A DNA stretch of 64,000 nucleotides from contig OW121741.1 in NCBI GenBank assembly GCA_933228675.1, positions 19,477,497 through 19,541,496 of the forward strand, given 5' to 3'. The notes beneath the pieces are model-generated. The model worked only from the letters and a program-made list of their open reading frames with translations, searched no databases and was not told the origin of the DNA. The DNA is from Stomorhina lunata. Taxonomy: Eukaryota > Arthropoda > Insecta > Diptera > Rhiniidae. This document shows, in pieces, positions 54,476 to 64,000 of the stretch (its first letter is position 1; each line of letters starts with the position of its first letter). The position numbers and the translations under genes are program-made.

Positions 54476-56052
54476 TCTGTTGTAGTCAAGTTCTTGGAGC
54501 TCCGGTTTTGTCGATATCAGGTGTTTATTTTGATGAAATTTAATAGCGTCCTAAATTCTGATGCATTTGCGTTTATGCGATATTTCAGGTGTTTTGATCG
54601 ACAATGATTAAATTCAGGTGGGACAATATCCTAAAATTTTGTGTAAAATCCAGGAGCTCCACAAATCTGATTTTAGTTGACAGACACACTGCATTTATCT
54701 CAATTTTGTGTCTGTCTTTTGAACATTATGATAACGTTTGAGAATGTATTATATATCAATTTATAGGTAATCTTCCTAAGAAGTCCAAAAATGCAGCTAA
54801 GTACATGATATCCGTTCAAAACCTACATATGTATGTATGTATCTCACATATCAACGATAATTTAAGTTTTTTAATTGCAATTGGGAGAAATCCGTTCACG
54901 TTTGACAATTGCTCCAGTATAACTTCGCCTAAGGCAAGCTCTTACTAGCTAATAAATTACAAATTATAATAGATACGATAATGATATTTAGTATAAAGAC
55001 ATTGTACAATATTGTTATTCAAGGCGATAGCGCCTAAAATAAACTTTCTAGAGGGACAACATTTGACAAAAGTATTTCTGATTTCCTGAAAAGTTCGGTA
55101 TTGAAAATGTTCACATTTAGTGAAATCTCCCATATAACCCCGACCGGGAATCACTTTAATGCTGATAAATTAAATCACACTATGACTGCACAAAGAACTA
55201 GAGCAAAACTTTCCAAACATCCATCGGACAGATCGAAAGGACAATACATCCCAAATATTATTGATGAAGTGTTCATTTTAATTAATTAACTAACTACAGA
55301 TAAACAAGTAAATCTTTAATAACTTTTCCGACAAAGCTGATATTCATCCATTCAAAAGCTATATATTTCACGTATGTATCTAAAACTAAGAGTGTATACC
55401 CTATAATTTTAAGGCTTATATACATTGACAATCATTGTTAAAGCTTTTACCTAAATCAGTCCGCTAACTTCAGAGTTTTACATAACTAATCAAGAACTTC
55501 TACTAGTTGGATAATTCGTACCAATTAATTAAAGTGCAGAACCCTCACTGGGCACTGTGTTTTTGGGTTGCATGCCGAAATACTTAATCTTCATCATATC
55601 GATGTGCTTTTGCAAATCTAAGGGCATCTACATTTTGAAGCATCTTTTCTGCATGGTTTATCTGGTCTATCGAACTTTATTAAATGTTCGTAAAATATGT
55701 GTCTATTTTATTTCTAAGCTAGACATCAGCCACCTGCCCAACCTAACCTTTGGGTCCATAACTATTCTAAATGATGACGCCACCGAAAAGCTTTTCGTTT
55801 TCCGACTCTTAATTTTAAAGACTCTTTGCATATAATACTAGTATAACCAAATATTGCTAGGAATTACATTGAGTACGAACAACAGAAAATTAATATACAT
55901 ATCAAGCATTTGTGTGGAGCTCAACTTAGTCAGTAATCAGGAACTATATAATTATCAATATATTCTTACGATTTTGTACTTTACTTTTAGAACACCATTG
56001 GTGAAGGGTATCCAAGATTCGGCAAAGCCGAATATACCACTCTTACTTGTTT

Positions 56053-56700
56053 TTATATCGAAAATTTTCTATAGAAAAATTTTATATCGAAAATTTTCTA
56101 TAGAAAAATTTTATATCGAAAATTTTCTATAGAAAAATTTTATATCGAAAATTTTCTATAGAAAAATTTTATATCGAAAATTTTCTATAGAAAAATTTTA
56201 TATCGAAAATTTTCTATAGAAAAATTGTATATCGAAAATTTTCTATAGAAAAATTTAATATCGAAAATTTTCTATAGGCAAATTTAATATCGAAAATTTT
56301 CTATAGAAAAATTTTATATTTAAAATTTTATATCGAAGATTTTCTATACAAAAATTTTCTATCGAAAATTATCTATAAAAAAATTTTATATCGAAAATTT
56401 TCTATAGAAAAATTTTATATCGAAAATTTTCTATAGAAAAATTTTATATCGAAAATTTTCTATAGAAAAATTTTATATCGAAAATTTTCTATAGAAAAAT
56501 TTTATATCGAAAATTTTCTATAGAAAAATTTGATATCGAGGATTTTCTATAGAAAAATTTTATATCGAAAATTTTCTATAGAAAAATTTTATATCGAAAA
56601 TTTTCTATAGAAAAATTTTATATCGAAAATTTTCTATAGAAAAATTTTAAATCGAAAATTTTTAATATAAAAATTTTTCTATAAAAAATAATCGATACAA
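56053..56700 (-). repeat. 29-bp array, minus orientation, continuation past the inserted element
   Basis: About 22 units of TTTTATATCGAAAATTTTCT plus ATAGAAAAA. Same unit and orientation as 51131-53450. Confidence 0.95.
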
Positions 56701-57720
56701 ATTTTTTTATCGAAAATTTTTCCTAAAATATTTTTTCAAAAATATTTTTAAATTAAAAGTTTTCCCTGTAAAATTTTTCTATAGAAAATTTTACATAAAA
56801 TATTTATATATAGAAAGTTCTCTATCTATTCTATAACAATCGACCATATTTTTATACAGAATTTTATAATTTTGAGCTTTAAAAAATATTTGTTTTGATC
56901 ATGGTTATATGGGAGCTATGGTCAAATCGGGTCCGATTATAACGATATTTTAGAAAATGATTTTTGTTTGTTTCGAAATTGTTTGTGCCAAATAAGATTA
57001 TCATATCAATTAAAGTTATTGCTATTAATAGGTAATTTCAGAAATATTTTATATGGGAGCTATTACGAAATATGGATCTATTCCAACAAAATTTTGTAAA
57101 ACAATAGATATTTACATAAAATTTATCTCTACTAAATTAAACCGTCCTATTATATATATAACTTTAAAGTTATTAACAGTTAAGTTTCAATGTAGGGTAT
57201 AAAAACTCAACTAGAATATAATTTTTGAACTTTATCTTACTCTACATCCAGTATTGAGGGCTTTTCGAATTGCATTATTTTCATCCCTGTCATGTCATAA
57301 TAATTTACATATTCATATTTTTGCATACATAAATTATTAACAAATATAAACTTATATTTTTTCAAACATTTTGTATGACAAAATTCTACATTTGTACTAC
57401 AAACATGCAAAATTATTTCATAACCTCAATTTCTAGAGGGTGAATTATATTTTTTGAACCTAAATATTGTTGTAGTTACAATGTTTTTGACAAATTTGTG
57501 TTAAAAATTGTCAAATTTGTATGAATTTTAATGGATATGTTTGGGCGAATGACTTTGACACTATCGGAAAAAATGTATGAAATCAACAAATATTGAGGGA
57601 ATTGGCTGGACTAGGTTCAAACTAATGGTCTTGAATCTGAGTCTGGCTATTCGATAGCCTTTGCCACTAAGGTCAAGTGTGGAGCAACTGTCAACAAATG
57701 TATATGTTTAAGCAACATCT
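56701..57720. other. Mixed decayed repeat and unique DNA, no gene seen
   Basis: 56880-57210 has two ATATGGGAGCTAT phrases with AAATCGGGTCCGATT and AAATATGGATCTATT after them. This phrase recurs in many fly repeats, so it is likely a transposon remnant. Confidence 0.45.
57600..57695 (-). mobile_element. Possible tRNA-derived SINE fragment
   Basis: On the minus strand, TTGACCTTAGTGGCAAAGGC, ATCGAATAGCC and AGATTCAAGACC resemble an A box, an anticodon-arm region and a B box. It does not fold as a full tRNA by eye. Confidence 0.35.
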
Positions 57721-57721
57721 A

Positions 57722-59095
57722 AAAAAATTTTCGATGTTGAAGTTTTCTATAGAAAATTTTCGTTGTTGAAGTTTTCTATAGAAAATTATCGATGTTGAAG
57801 TTTTCTATAGAAAATTTTCGTTGTTGAAGTTTTCGATGTTGAAGTTTTCTATAGAAAATTTTCGATGTTAAAATTTTCTATAGAAAATTTTCGATGTTAA
57901 AATCTTCTATAGAAAATTTTCGATGTTAAAATTTTCTATAGAAAACTTTCGATGTTAAAATTTTCTATAGAAAATTTTCGATGTTAAAATTTTCTATAGA
58001 AAATTTTCGATGTTAAAATTTTCTATAGAAAATTTTCGATGTTAAAATTTTCTATAGAAAATTTTCGATGTTAAAATTTTCTATAGAAAATTTTCGATGT
58101 TAAAATTTTCTATAGAAAATTTTCGATGTTAAAATTTTCTATAGAAAATTTTCGATGTTCAAATTTTCTATAGAAAATTTTCGATGTTAAAATTTTCTAT
58201 AGAAAATTTTCGATGTTAAAATTTTCTATAGAAAATTTTCGATGTTAAAATTTTCTATAGAAAATTTTCGATGTTAAAATTTTCTATAGAAAATTTTCGA
58301 TGTTAAAATTTTCTATAGAAAATTTTCGATGTTAAAATTTTCTATAGAAAATTTTCGATGTTAAAATTTTCTATAGAAAATTTTCGATGTTAAAATTTTC
58401 TATAGAAAATTTTCGATGTTAAAATTTTCTATAGAAAATTTTCGATGTTAAAATTTTCTATAGAAAATTTTCGATGTTAAAATTTTCTATAGAAAATTTT
58501 CGATGTTAAAATTTTCTATAGAAAATTTTCGATGTTAAAATTTTCTATAGAAAATTTTCGATGTTAAAATTTTCTATAGAAAATTTTCGATGTTAAAATT
58601 TTCTATAGAAAATTTTCGATGTTAAAATTTTCTATAGAAAATTTTCGATGTTAAAATTTTCTATAGAAAATTTTCGACGTTAAAATTTTCTATAGAAAAT
58701 TTTCGATGTTAAAATTTTCTATAGAAAATTTTCGATGTTAAAATTTTCTATAGAAAATTTTCGATGTTAAAATTTTCTATAGAAAATTTTCGATGTTAAA
58801 ATTTTCTATAGAAAATTTTCGATGTTAAAATTTTCTATAGAAAATTTTCGATGTTAAAATTTTCTATAGAAAATTTTCGATGTTAAAATTTTCTATAGAA
58901 AATTTTCGATGTTAAAATTTTCTATAGAAAATTTTCGATGTTAAAATTTTCTATAGAAAATTTTCGATGTTAAAATTTTCTATAGAAAATTTTCGATATT
59001 AAAATTTTCTATAGAAAATTTTCGATGTTAAAATTTTCTATAGAAAATTTTCGATGTTAAAATTTTCTATAGACAATTTTCGATGTTAAAATTTT
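57722..59095 (+). repeat. 29-bp tandem array (TTTTCTATAGAAAATTTTCG + ATGTTAAAA)
   Basis: About 47 units, nearly identical from 57.85 kb. The first few read GTTGAAGTTTTC. Differs from the neighbouring 29-bp arrays by ATGTTAAAA in place of ATATAAAAT, and is much more uniform, so it is probably recently amplified. Confidence 0.97.
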
Positions 59096-60470
59096 CTATA
59101 TTAAGGTTTTCAAGAGAACATTTTCGATGTAAATATTTCTATAAAATGTTCCCTATATAAAATTTTTGTATAGAAAATTTTCCATATACAATTTTTCTGC
59201 AGAAAATTTACAATATAAAAATTTTCATAGAAAAGTTTTCTATAAAAACTTTTTTATAAAATTTTTCTGCAGAAAATTTTCAATATGAAACTTTTTCATA
59301 GAAAATTTTTCTATAAAATATTTTCAATATAAAATTTTTTTATAGAAAATTTTTGATATTAAATTATTTATTGCAACTTTTCGATATAAAATTTTTTATG
59401 GAAATTTTCGACATAAGTTTTTTACAGAAAATTTTTCTATAGAAAATTTTTAATATAAAATTTTTTTATAGAAAATTTTTCTATAGAAAATTTTTAATAT
59501 AAAATTTTTTTATAGAAAATTTTCGATATAAAATTTTTCTATAGAATATTTTTGATATAAAATTTTTTAATAGAAAATTTTCGATATAAAATTTTTTATT
59601 ATAAAATTTTGAAAGAAAAAGAAAAATTATTCGCACTTGATCCCAATCTGTTACATTTATTTATTATTGTAACATATTTTTCTTTATTTACATTTTTCTA
59701 TAAAAAACATTCGATACAACATTTTTTTGTAGAGAATTTTCAATATAAAATTTTTCTATAGAAAATCTTCGATATAAAATTTTTGGTATAAATTTTTTCT
59801 ATAGAAAATTTTTGATATAAAAAAAATTCTATAGAAAATTTTAAATACAAAATTACTCCATAGAAAATTTTCAATAAAAAAATTTTTCATATAAAATTTT
59901 TCTAAAGAAAATTTTTGATATACAATTTTTATAAAGAAATTTTCCATATAAAATTTTTTTCTTTCAAAAATATTTCATATAAAAATTTTCTATCGAAAAT
60001 ATTTCGTATAAAAATTTTCTAAATTAAATTTTTGATATAAAATTTTTCTATAGAAATTTTTAGTTATAAAATTTTTCTATAGAAAATTTTCGATATAAAA
60101 TTTTTCTTTAGAAAATTTTTGGTATAAAATTTTTCTACAGAAAATTTTTGGTATAAAATTTTTCTATAGAAAATTTTCGTTATAAAATTTTTCTATAGAA
60201 AATTTTCGTTATAAAATTGTTCTATAGAAAAATTTTGTCATTAAATTTTTCTATGGAAAATGTTTCTATAGAAAATTTCTGTTATAAATTTTTTTATAGA
60301 AAATTTTCGTTATAAAATTATTGATGTAAAATTTTTCTATAGAAAATTTTCGATATAAGCTTTTTCTATAGAAAATTTTGTGTATAAATATTTTCTCTAA
60401 AAAATTTTTTATAGAAAATTTTTCCATAAAAATTTTTTATAGAAAATTTCTACATAAAAAATGTTTCGTA
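59096..60470 (+). repeat. 29-bp array, plus orientation, diverged
   Basis: Diverged TTTTTCTATAGAAAATTTTC plus GATATAAAA units. A sub-block at 60160-60320 uses TTTTCGTTATAAAATT. A unique interruption lies at about 59615-59700. Confidence 0.88.
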
Positions 60471-60532
60471 AATGCAACGTGCCCTTTGCTTTTTAATTAT
60501 TTGGAAATTAATTATTCGAACTTTAAATTGAA

Positions 60533-60925
60533 TTAATTGAAAAATTAGGATTTATCAGGCTTGAGTTCATTTTTAATTTTCAAATTATTAATTTGAAAAT
60601 TTGTTCTTCTCTACATGCCAACGGCAAGTGAAAAGATCGAGCAAAACAAGTAATAGGAGAATACACAATCAATTAAACGTAGTGATGTTCGATCAAACTC
60701 AATGAGTTAAATTGATGATTATCTCTGCAATTTGATAACTCGACTGTGGTCGAGGGCGCTAAGTGCTGATGACGTCCTGTGGCGGGACAGAAATTGCAAT
60801 TCACTAGCCGCGTTCAAAAATAATTTTTTCAGTTTTTCTCCACATTATTACTTTCAAATTTTCAAATTAATAATTTGAAAATTAAAAATGAACTTAAGCC
60901 TGATAAATCCTAATTTTTCAATTAA
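60533..60925. mobile_element. Foldback/MITE-like element with 71-bp terminal inverted repeats
   Basis: 60533-60603 and 60855-60925 are reverse complements with about one mismatch (GAGTTCA versus AAGTTCA). They start TTGAAAAATTAGGATTTATC just inside a TTAA at each end (60533-60536 and 60922-60925). The 251-bp interior has no ORF but higher G+C (GTGGTCGAGGGCGCTAAGTG). TTAA ends suggest a piggyBac-like target site, but TTAA is a palindrome and could be part of the repeat. It sits inside a decayed 29-bp array. Confidence 0.8.
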
Positions 60926-60934
60926 AATAAAAAA

Positions 60935-61140
60935 AAAATGTGTTTCTAGAAAATTTTACATAAAAATTTGTTATAGAAAATTTTCTATAGAAAGTTCTTG
61001 ATATAAAATTTTTCTGTAGAAAGTTTTTGATATAAAATTTCTCTATAAAAAAATTTACATGAACAATTTTTCTATAAAAAATTTTGCATGAAAAATTTTT
61101 TGTATAAAATTTTCTACATAAAATTTTTCCATGTTAAATA
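60935..61140. repeat. Decayed 29-bp units next to the minus-strand M13 gene
   Basis: Irregular TTTTTCTATAAAAAATTTT-type units; a continuation of the array split by the foldback element. Confidence 0.7.
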
Positions 61141-61179
61141 AAAAAACTAAAATTTTTCTAAATTTTTAATAAATATTAA

Positions 61180-61185
61180 TTTATT
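61180..61185 (-). terminator. Poly(A) signal of the minus-strand M13 gene
   Basis: TTTATT on the plus strand reads AATAAA on the minus strand, 57 bases past the TAG stop. Confidence 0.55.
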
Positions 61186-61241
61186 TGAACTTAAACTTAA
61201 GTTTTGTACTAAATATCTAAAAGAGCCTTCGTTTCCTTAAA

Positions 61242-63179
61242 CTACCACATATTACATTTCTCCACCAAATGTTTACCAGTTCTGCGCGGACATTTAAAGA
61301 CATCCTCAAATTCGGCGTGATTCCGAACCACTTGAGGCACTCGCATAAAGGGAGTATCATGACTGTCATCGTAATGTATTCTCTTGGGATTGACGGCACA
61401 GAAGAATTGAGCAAATTTAATGAAAAACAATTGCTTGTTGCTTAAATCGGTCTCCTCATGGAACTTGGGCACTAGAGGGCGCTGAAAGTAGGAGTCATAG
61501 GCCAAACGAAAGCCGCTAAAGTCGGCTATTTTCTCATTCAAACTGGAGGGTCTTTGTTTGTTGAGGCACTCGAGCGAAGCCATTAGAGACTTTTTGTCAG
61601 GTAGTGATTCTATTATGATATTGGAGGGATTGCCCTGACTGTCATACTGCAGGCCATTGGTATCAAAGGCATGCATCATTTCATGACCCAGGGTATTGCC
61701 CAATTCGGCAAAGTGAAAAAGTTCATGAAAATCGGCTTGAAATATGGGATATTGGAGATAGGTATGGGGTATTATGAGTAGATTTGCCGAGGGCTGATAG
61801 GCCGGTGAACCAAAGGGCCAATGAAAATAGGTGTGTACGGGAGCAAACCATTGTAGATTGAGCATATTGAATCTCTCGGTGCGTTGATGCTGCAAAGCAT
61901 TCAAATGATTCCAATAGAAATAGCCTTTGTAAACCTCCCATGAGTCAAAGTATTCTTGATAGTAGTTGGGATCTGAGGTCACTGGCAAATTGCCTATATT
62001 TAGTTTCATTTCTTGGATTTTTTCTACAAGAAATTCCATTTCTTGGGGTGTGAGCTCTCGAGAATGGTCTCTAATGATTTGGGCAAATTTTTGCTGCATG
62101 GTTTTGAATAGGTTTTGTATAACCACTTCACTGGCTTTACGTTCATGCTTAAAGATTTCCTGCTCGTACAAATAATCCATGGCCAGGGGTACCAAGTCAC
62201 GCATATGTTGCAGACATTTCAAGGGTGAGGAGCTGGGGGGCATTAGTTTCTCCAGGTAGCCCAAGAATTTCAGTCTCAAAGTATGTACCAAAGTTTCTGG
62301 GGAAGTTTTCAAAATCAAATCACTTAATTTTCGAAAATAGGCCAAATTCGCCACCACCAAGGGTAGCTTTTCCACAGTATTTAAGCCGACAATGTTGGCA
62401 AAATAGTTCCTAAAATCCAGATGCAAAACTTTGCGCTCGAGTTCTTCCAGCGTCATTTCCACAGCATAATTTTGATTGTGATCTCTGTGCAAGGCGGCCA
62501 ATTTCTTGATAAAACTTTGTATGTCTTGAGCCAATAAGCGGGATTTCTTGCTTAAAGATTCCTCCATTTTATCCAAAATCTTTTGTTCATACGAGGTTAA
62601 GGCCAAGTTCTGCAACTTATCCATATGAACATGAAAGTGTGTGGCATTACGATTTTTCAGATCCAAAGTCAGGAGGAAACCGTTAAAGCCCACAGCCTGC
62701 AGGCGGCCCAAGGTAGCCCAGACATTCCAGGGCTGTTTGGGCAACCAACGTTCCTCTACTTCAGGCCATTCATCCTCCTCGGTAGGCTTGACTATTCTCA
62801 AATATTCCTTAGCATCAAAGGATTCCTGTTCCTTACAGGACTCATAGTATTCTCGTATTTTACGATAGATACGATTAGTTTCCTTTTTGTTGTGTAAAAT
62901 TCTTTGTTCCAAGATCTCCTTAAGTTTTCGATTTATTTCATATTCCAGACTTCCTATAGTATCCAAATAGTCCATGTTGGCGGTTAAAAGGTTCTCCCAA
63001 TTGCCGCAGGCATATTGATAGAAATCATCGCAAGGGTTGATTTCAATATTCATGTAAGACTTGATGGTTTGCACCAGCTTACGGTTGTTGTTGTTGTTCG
63101 AGGAGGGCCAGGCTAAAGTCCGCCCCATACAAGCCCATAAATATATAAAAATCATACAAAACATTTTAAACTCGCACAT
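61242..63179 (-). CDS. Neprilysin-like M13 zinc metallopeptidase, secreted (third copy)
   Basis: This 645-residue single-exon M13 peptidase reads on the minus strand. A signal peptide (MFCMIFIYLWACMGRTLAW region, residues 6-24) is followed by an Asn run and the family signature [12 protein letters not shown]. Zinc site: H499-E-M-M-H503 and E549-K-I-A-D553. Catalytic His is H607, with R613 at the conserved spacing. The substrate-binding motif reads S458-P-A-Y instead of N-A-[FY]-Y. It ends CNMW. The stop is TAG and AATAAA lies 57 bases on. Two in-frame Met codons (residues 1 and 6) precede the hydrophobic core and either could start. It lies outside the DIP gene, convergent with it, about 26 kb beyond the DIP stop. 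The Ser-Pro change it shares with nested gene 2 suggests these two are closer to each other than to nested gene 1 (inference). Confidence 0.94.
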   Translation of the reverse strand: MCEFKMFCMIFIYLWACMGRTLAWPSSNNNNNRKLVQTIKSYMNIEINPCDDFYQYACGNWENLLTANMDYLDTIGSLEYEINRKLKEILEQRILHNKKETNRIYRKIREYYESCKEQESFDAKEYLRIVKPTEEDEWPEVEERWLPKQPWNVWATLGRLQAVGFNGFLLTLDLKNRNATHFHVHMDKLQNLALTSYEQKILDKMEESLSKKSRLLAQDIQSFIKKLAALHRDHNQNYAVEMTLEELERKVLHLDFRNYFANIVGLNTVEKLPLVVANLAYFRKLSDLILKTSPETLVHTLRLKFLGYLEKLMPPSSSPLKCLQHMRDLVPLAMDYLYEQEIFKHERKASEVVIQNLFKTMQQKFAQIIRDHSRELTPQEMEFLVEKIQEMKLNIGNLPVTSDPNYYQEYFDSWEVYKGYFYWNHLNALQHQRTERFNMLNLQWFAPVHTYFHWPFGSPAYQPSANLLIIPHTYLQYPIFQADFHELFHFAELGNTLGHEMMHAFDTNGLQYDSQGNPSNIIIESLPDKKSLMASLECLNKQRPSSLNEKIADFSGFRLAYDSYFQRPLVPKFHEETDLSNKQLFFIKFAQFFCAVNPKRIHYDDSHDTPFMRVPQVVRNHAEFEDVFKCPRRTGKHLVEKCNMW

Positions 63180-63760
63180 TTTTGATAAATTCTTTTGGAA
63201 GCTTTCACTTCAATATTTCTTTTTTAATTCTTTTAAAATTTCTTTGCTTTTCTTTTTTTGTTCGAAATTTTTTTAAAATTTTTCTAATTTGCCATATTTT
63301 TTATTCTTCCGCTAAACTCTCGGGGCTTATCGCTCCATTCACTCTTCTTTTTAAATTATTACTAATCTAGTCTTATTTGGCTGCTCAAAATTTCAATAAT
63401 TTCCACATCTTCTTAAATTTTGTCAAAATTTCTTATCTGTTCTTAAATGACCCTTAAGACGATCTCTTCTCTATTCCCAAATTATTGAGGCTTATGAACT
63501 GATAATGAACTTGGGTAACCCAATTTCCCACATTTCAAGTCTATTAGCAGAAATATTTGTATATTAAGCGACCGTGGAAATCGATAAGAATCTTTAAGTC
63601 TAATTGTGCTTTTCTTTATTAGAAACAAACATCAGTACAAAGATTTTGGATTTAAAATTTGATTTAAAAATTTAGTCTTAAATTTTATTACTTTATTCTT
63701 AACATTAAAGTGGTTATACGTAAGTTTAAATTTAAATATTTATATTATTTCTTTATTTTT
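63180..63760 (-). other. 5' flank of the minus-strand M13 gene and 3' flank of the edge ORF
   Basis: T-rich unique DNA. It must contain the M13 promoter and the downstream end of the edge gene. No clear core-promoter motif seen. Confidence 0.4.
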
Positions 63761-64000
63761 TTATTTTTCTTGAAACTTTATGCCCCACCTACAACAAAAT
63801 CCTGCCATAGTTAAACAATTTTGTATGCAACTCAAACTCTGCTCATTACAACATTTTAATGCCACAAAATAATGTATTCGACTCACATAACGTTTGCCAT
63901 TGGCATTTAACAGGATCTTACTTATGTTATAAATACTTTTACTTCTGTTGTAGTTTTTTGTTTCTGTTATCAGGACAGTGGAGGTCAAAAGAAGCAGGCA
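63761..64000 (-). CDS. Small secreted cysteine-rich protein, C-terminal part (cut by window edge)
   Basis: Not a recognised family. The minus-strand frame is open from the window edge to TAA at 63761-63763 (79 codons). It begins CLLLLTSTVLIT, like the end of a signal peptide, then ETKNYNRSKSIYNISK. An N-A-N-G-K-R stretch follows, which resembles a prohormone amidation and dibasic cleavage site. The tail has six cysteines spaced CC-x6-C-x3-C-x6-CC. AATAAA candidates on the minus strand are at 63692-63697 and 63684-63689, about 65-75 bases past the stop. It may be a peptide precursor or another small disulphide-rich secreted protein. No ATG is visible because the 5' end is off the window. A chance ORF remains possible. 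Confidence 0.5.
   Translation of the reverse strand, partial: CLLLLTSTVLITETKNYNRSKSIYNISKILLNANGKRYVSRIHYFVALKCCNEQSLSCIQNCLTMAGFCCRWGIKFQEK

Larger units (their letters stand above)
53451..56052 (+). mobile_element. Decayed transposable element inserted in the 29-bp array
   Basis: The left end is a hairpin, TACCCTTCACC-AATA-GGTGAAAGGGTA. The right end is GGTGAAGGGTATCC followed by the perfect hairpin ATTCGGC-AAA-GCCGAAT and ATACCACTCTTACTTG. The same 29-bp array in the same orientation lies on both sides, which marks the insertion. Inside are two copies of a module with ACTCAGAATCG, GAATCGATT and a TCTG/TCCG microsatellite, and repeated AAATCGGT-TATAAAC modules. No intact transposase or reverse transcriptase ORF is visible. 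Family not assigned. Confidence 0.7.

Noticed and set aside
55557..55835. 92-codon ORF as transposon protein remnant
   Set aside because: No reverse transcriptase, integrase or transposase motif seen; non-ATG start.

Overview
The window is eukaryotic nuclear DNA, most likely from a calyptrate fly such as a blow fly. Evidence: very high A+T, split genes with GT/AG introns, AATAAA poly(A) signals, a dipteran-type Ig-superfamily gene (DPR-interacting-protein family), insect neprilysin-like genes, and fly-type transposon ends. The species assignment is inference; no database was searched.

Coding content is sparse. A plus-strand DIP-family cell-surface gene runs through the left half. Its last six coding exons are at 9402-9560, 9646-9774, 9873-10023, 27251-27393, 34771-34905 and 35221-35489; the signal peptide and first Ig domain lie left of the window. 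Splice phases agree at every junction. The 17.2 kb intron after 10023 holds two single-exon M13 (neprilysin-like) metallopeptidase genes on the same strand (13159-15114 and 21946-24081). A third M13 gene is on the minus strand at 61242-63179. All three keep the zinc-binding and catalytic residues but have lost the Asn of the substrate-binding N-A-[FY]-Y motif. The right edge cuts a small minus-strand ORF (63761-64000) that looks like a secreted six-cysteine protein. A DIP gene together with an M13 cluster recalls the Drosophila DIP-gamma (CG14521) neighbourhood; that is from memory.

Most of the rest is tandem repeats. Nearly all arrays share the palindromic core TTTTCTATAGAAAA (or TTTTCTTAAGAAAA) joined to an array-specific spacer. 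Periods are 31 bp (1.4-3.5, 4.7-5.5, 11.1-12.7, 24.2-25.2, 25.7-26.6 and 28.1-31.3 kb), 34 bp (7.2-9.2 kb), 35 bp (36.0-38.0 kb) and 29 bp (32.6-34.7, 39.9-42.1, 43.8-46.8, 48.2-50.2, 51.1-53.4, 56.1-56.7 and 57.7-60.5 kb). Many spacers are themselves palindromes (TTGGTGATCACCAA, GGCGATCGCC, TGACGTCA). Several arrays occur as facing inverted pairs, some inside DIP introns, where the transcript could fold into long hairpins. Two more palindrome-rich tracts flank the nested peptidase genes: TTTCCCTTTAAGGGAAA hairpins at 15.2-17.4 kb and AAAAGCTTTT motifs at 17.9-21.5 kb.

Mobile-element traces are a decayed element of about 2.6 kb inserted into a 29-bp array (53.45-56.05 kb), a related element end at about 39.8 kb, two tRNA-like SINE candidates (about 42.2 and 57.6 kb), and a foldback element with 71-bp terminal inverted repeats (60533-60925).
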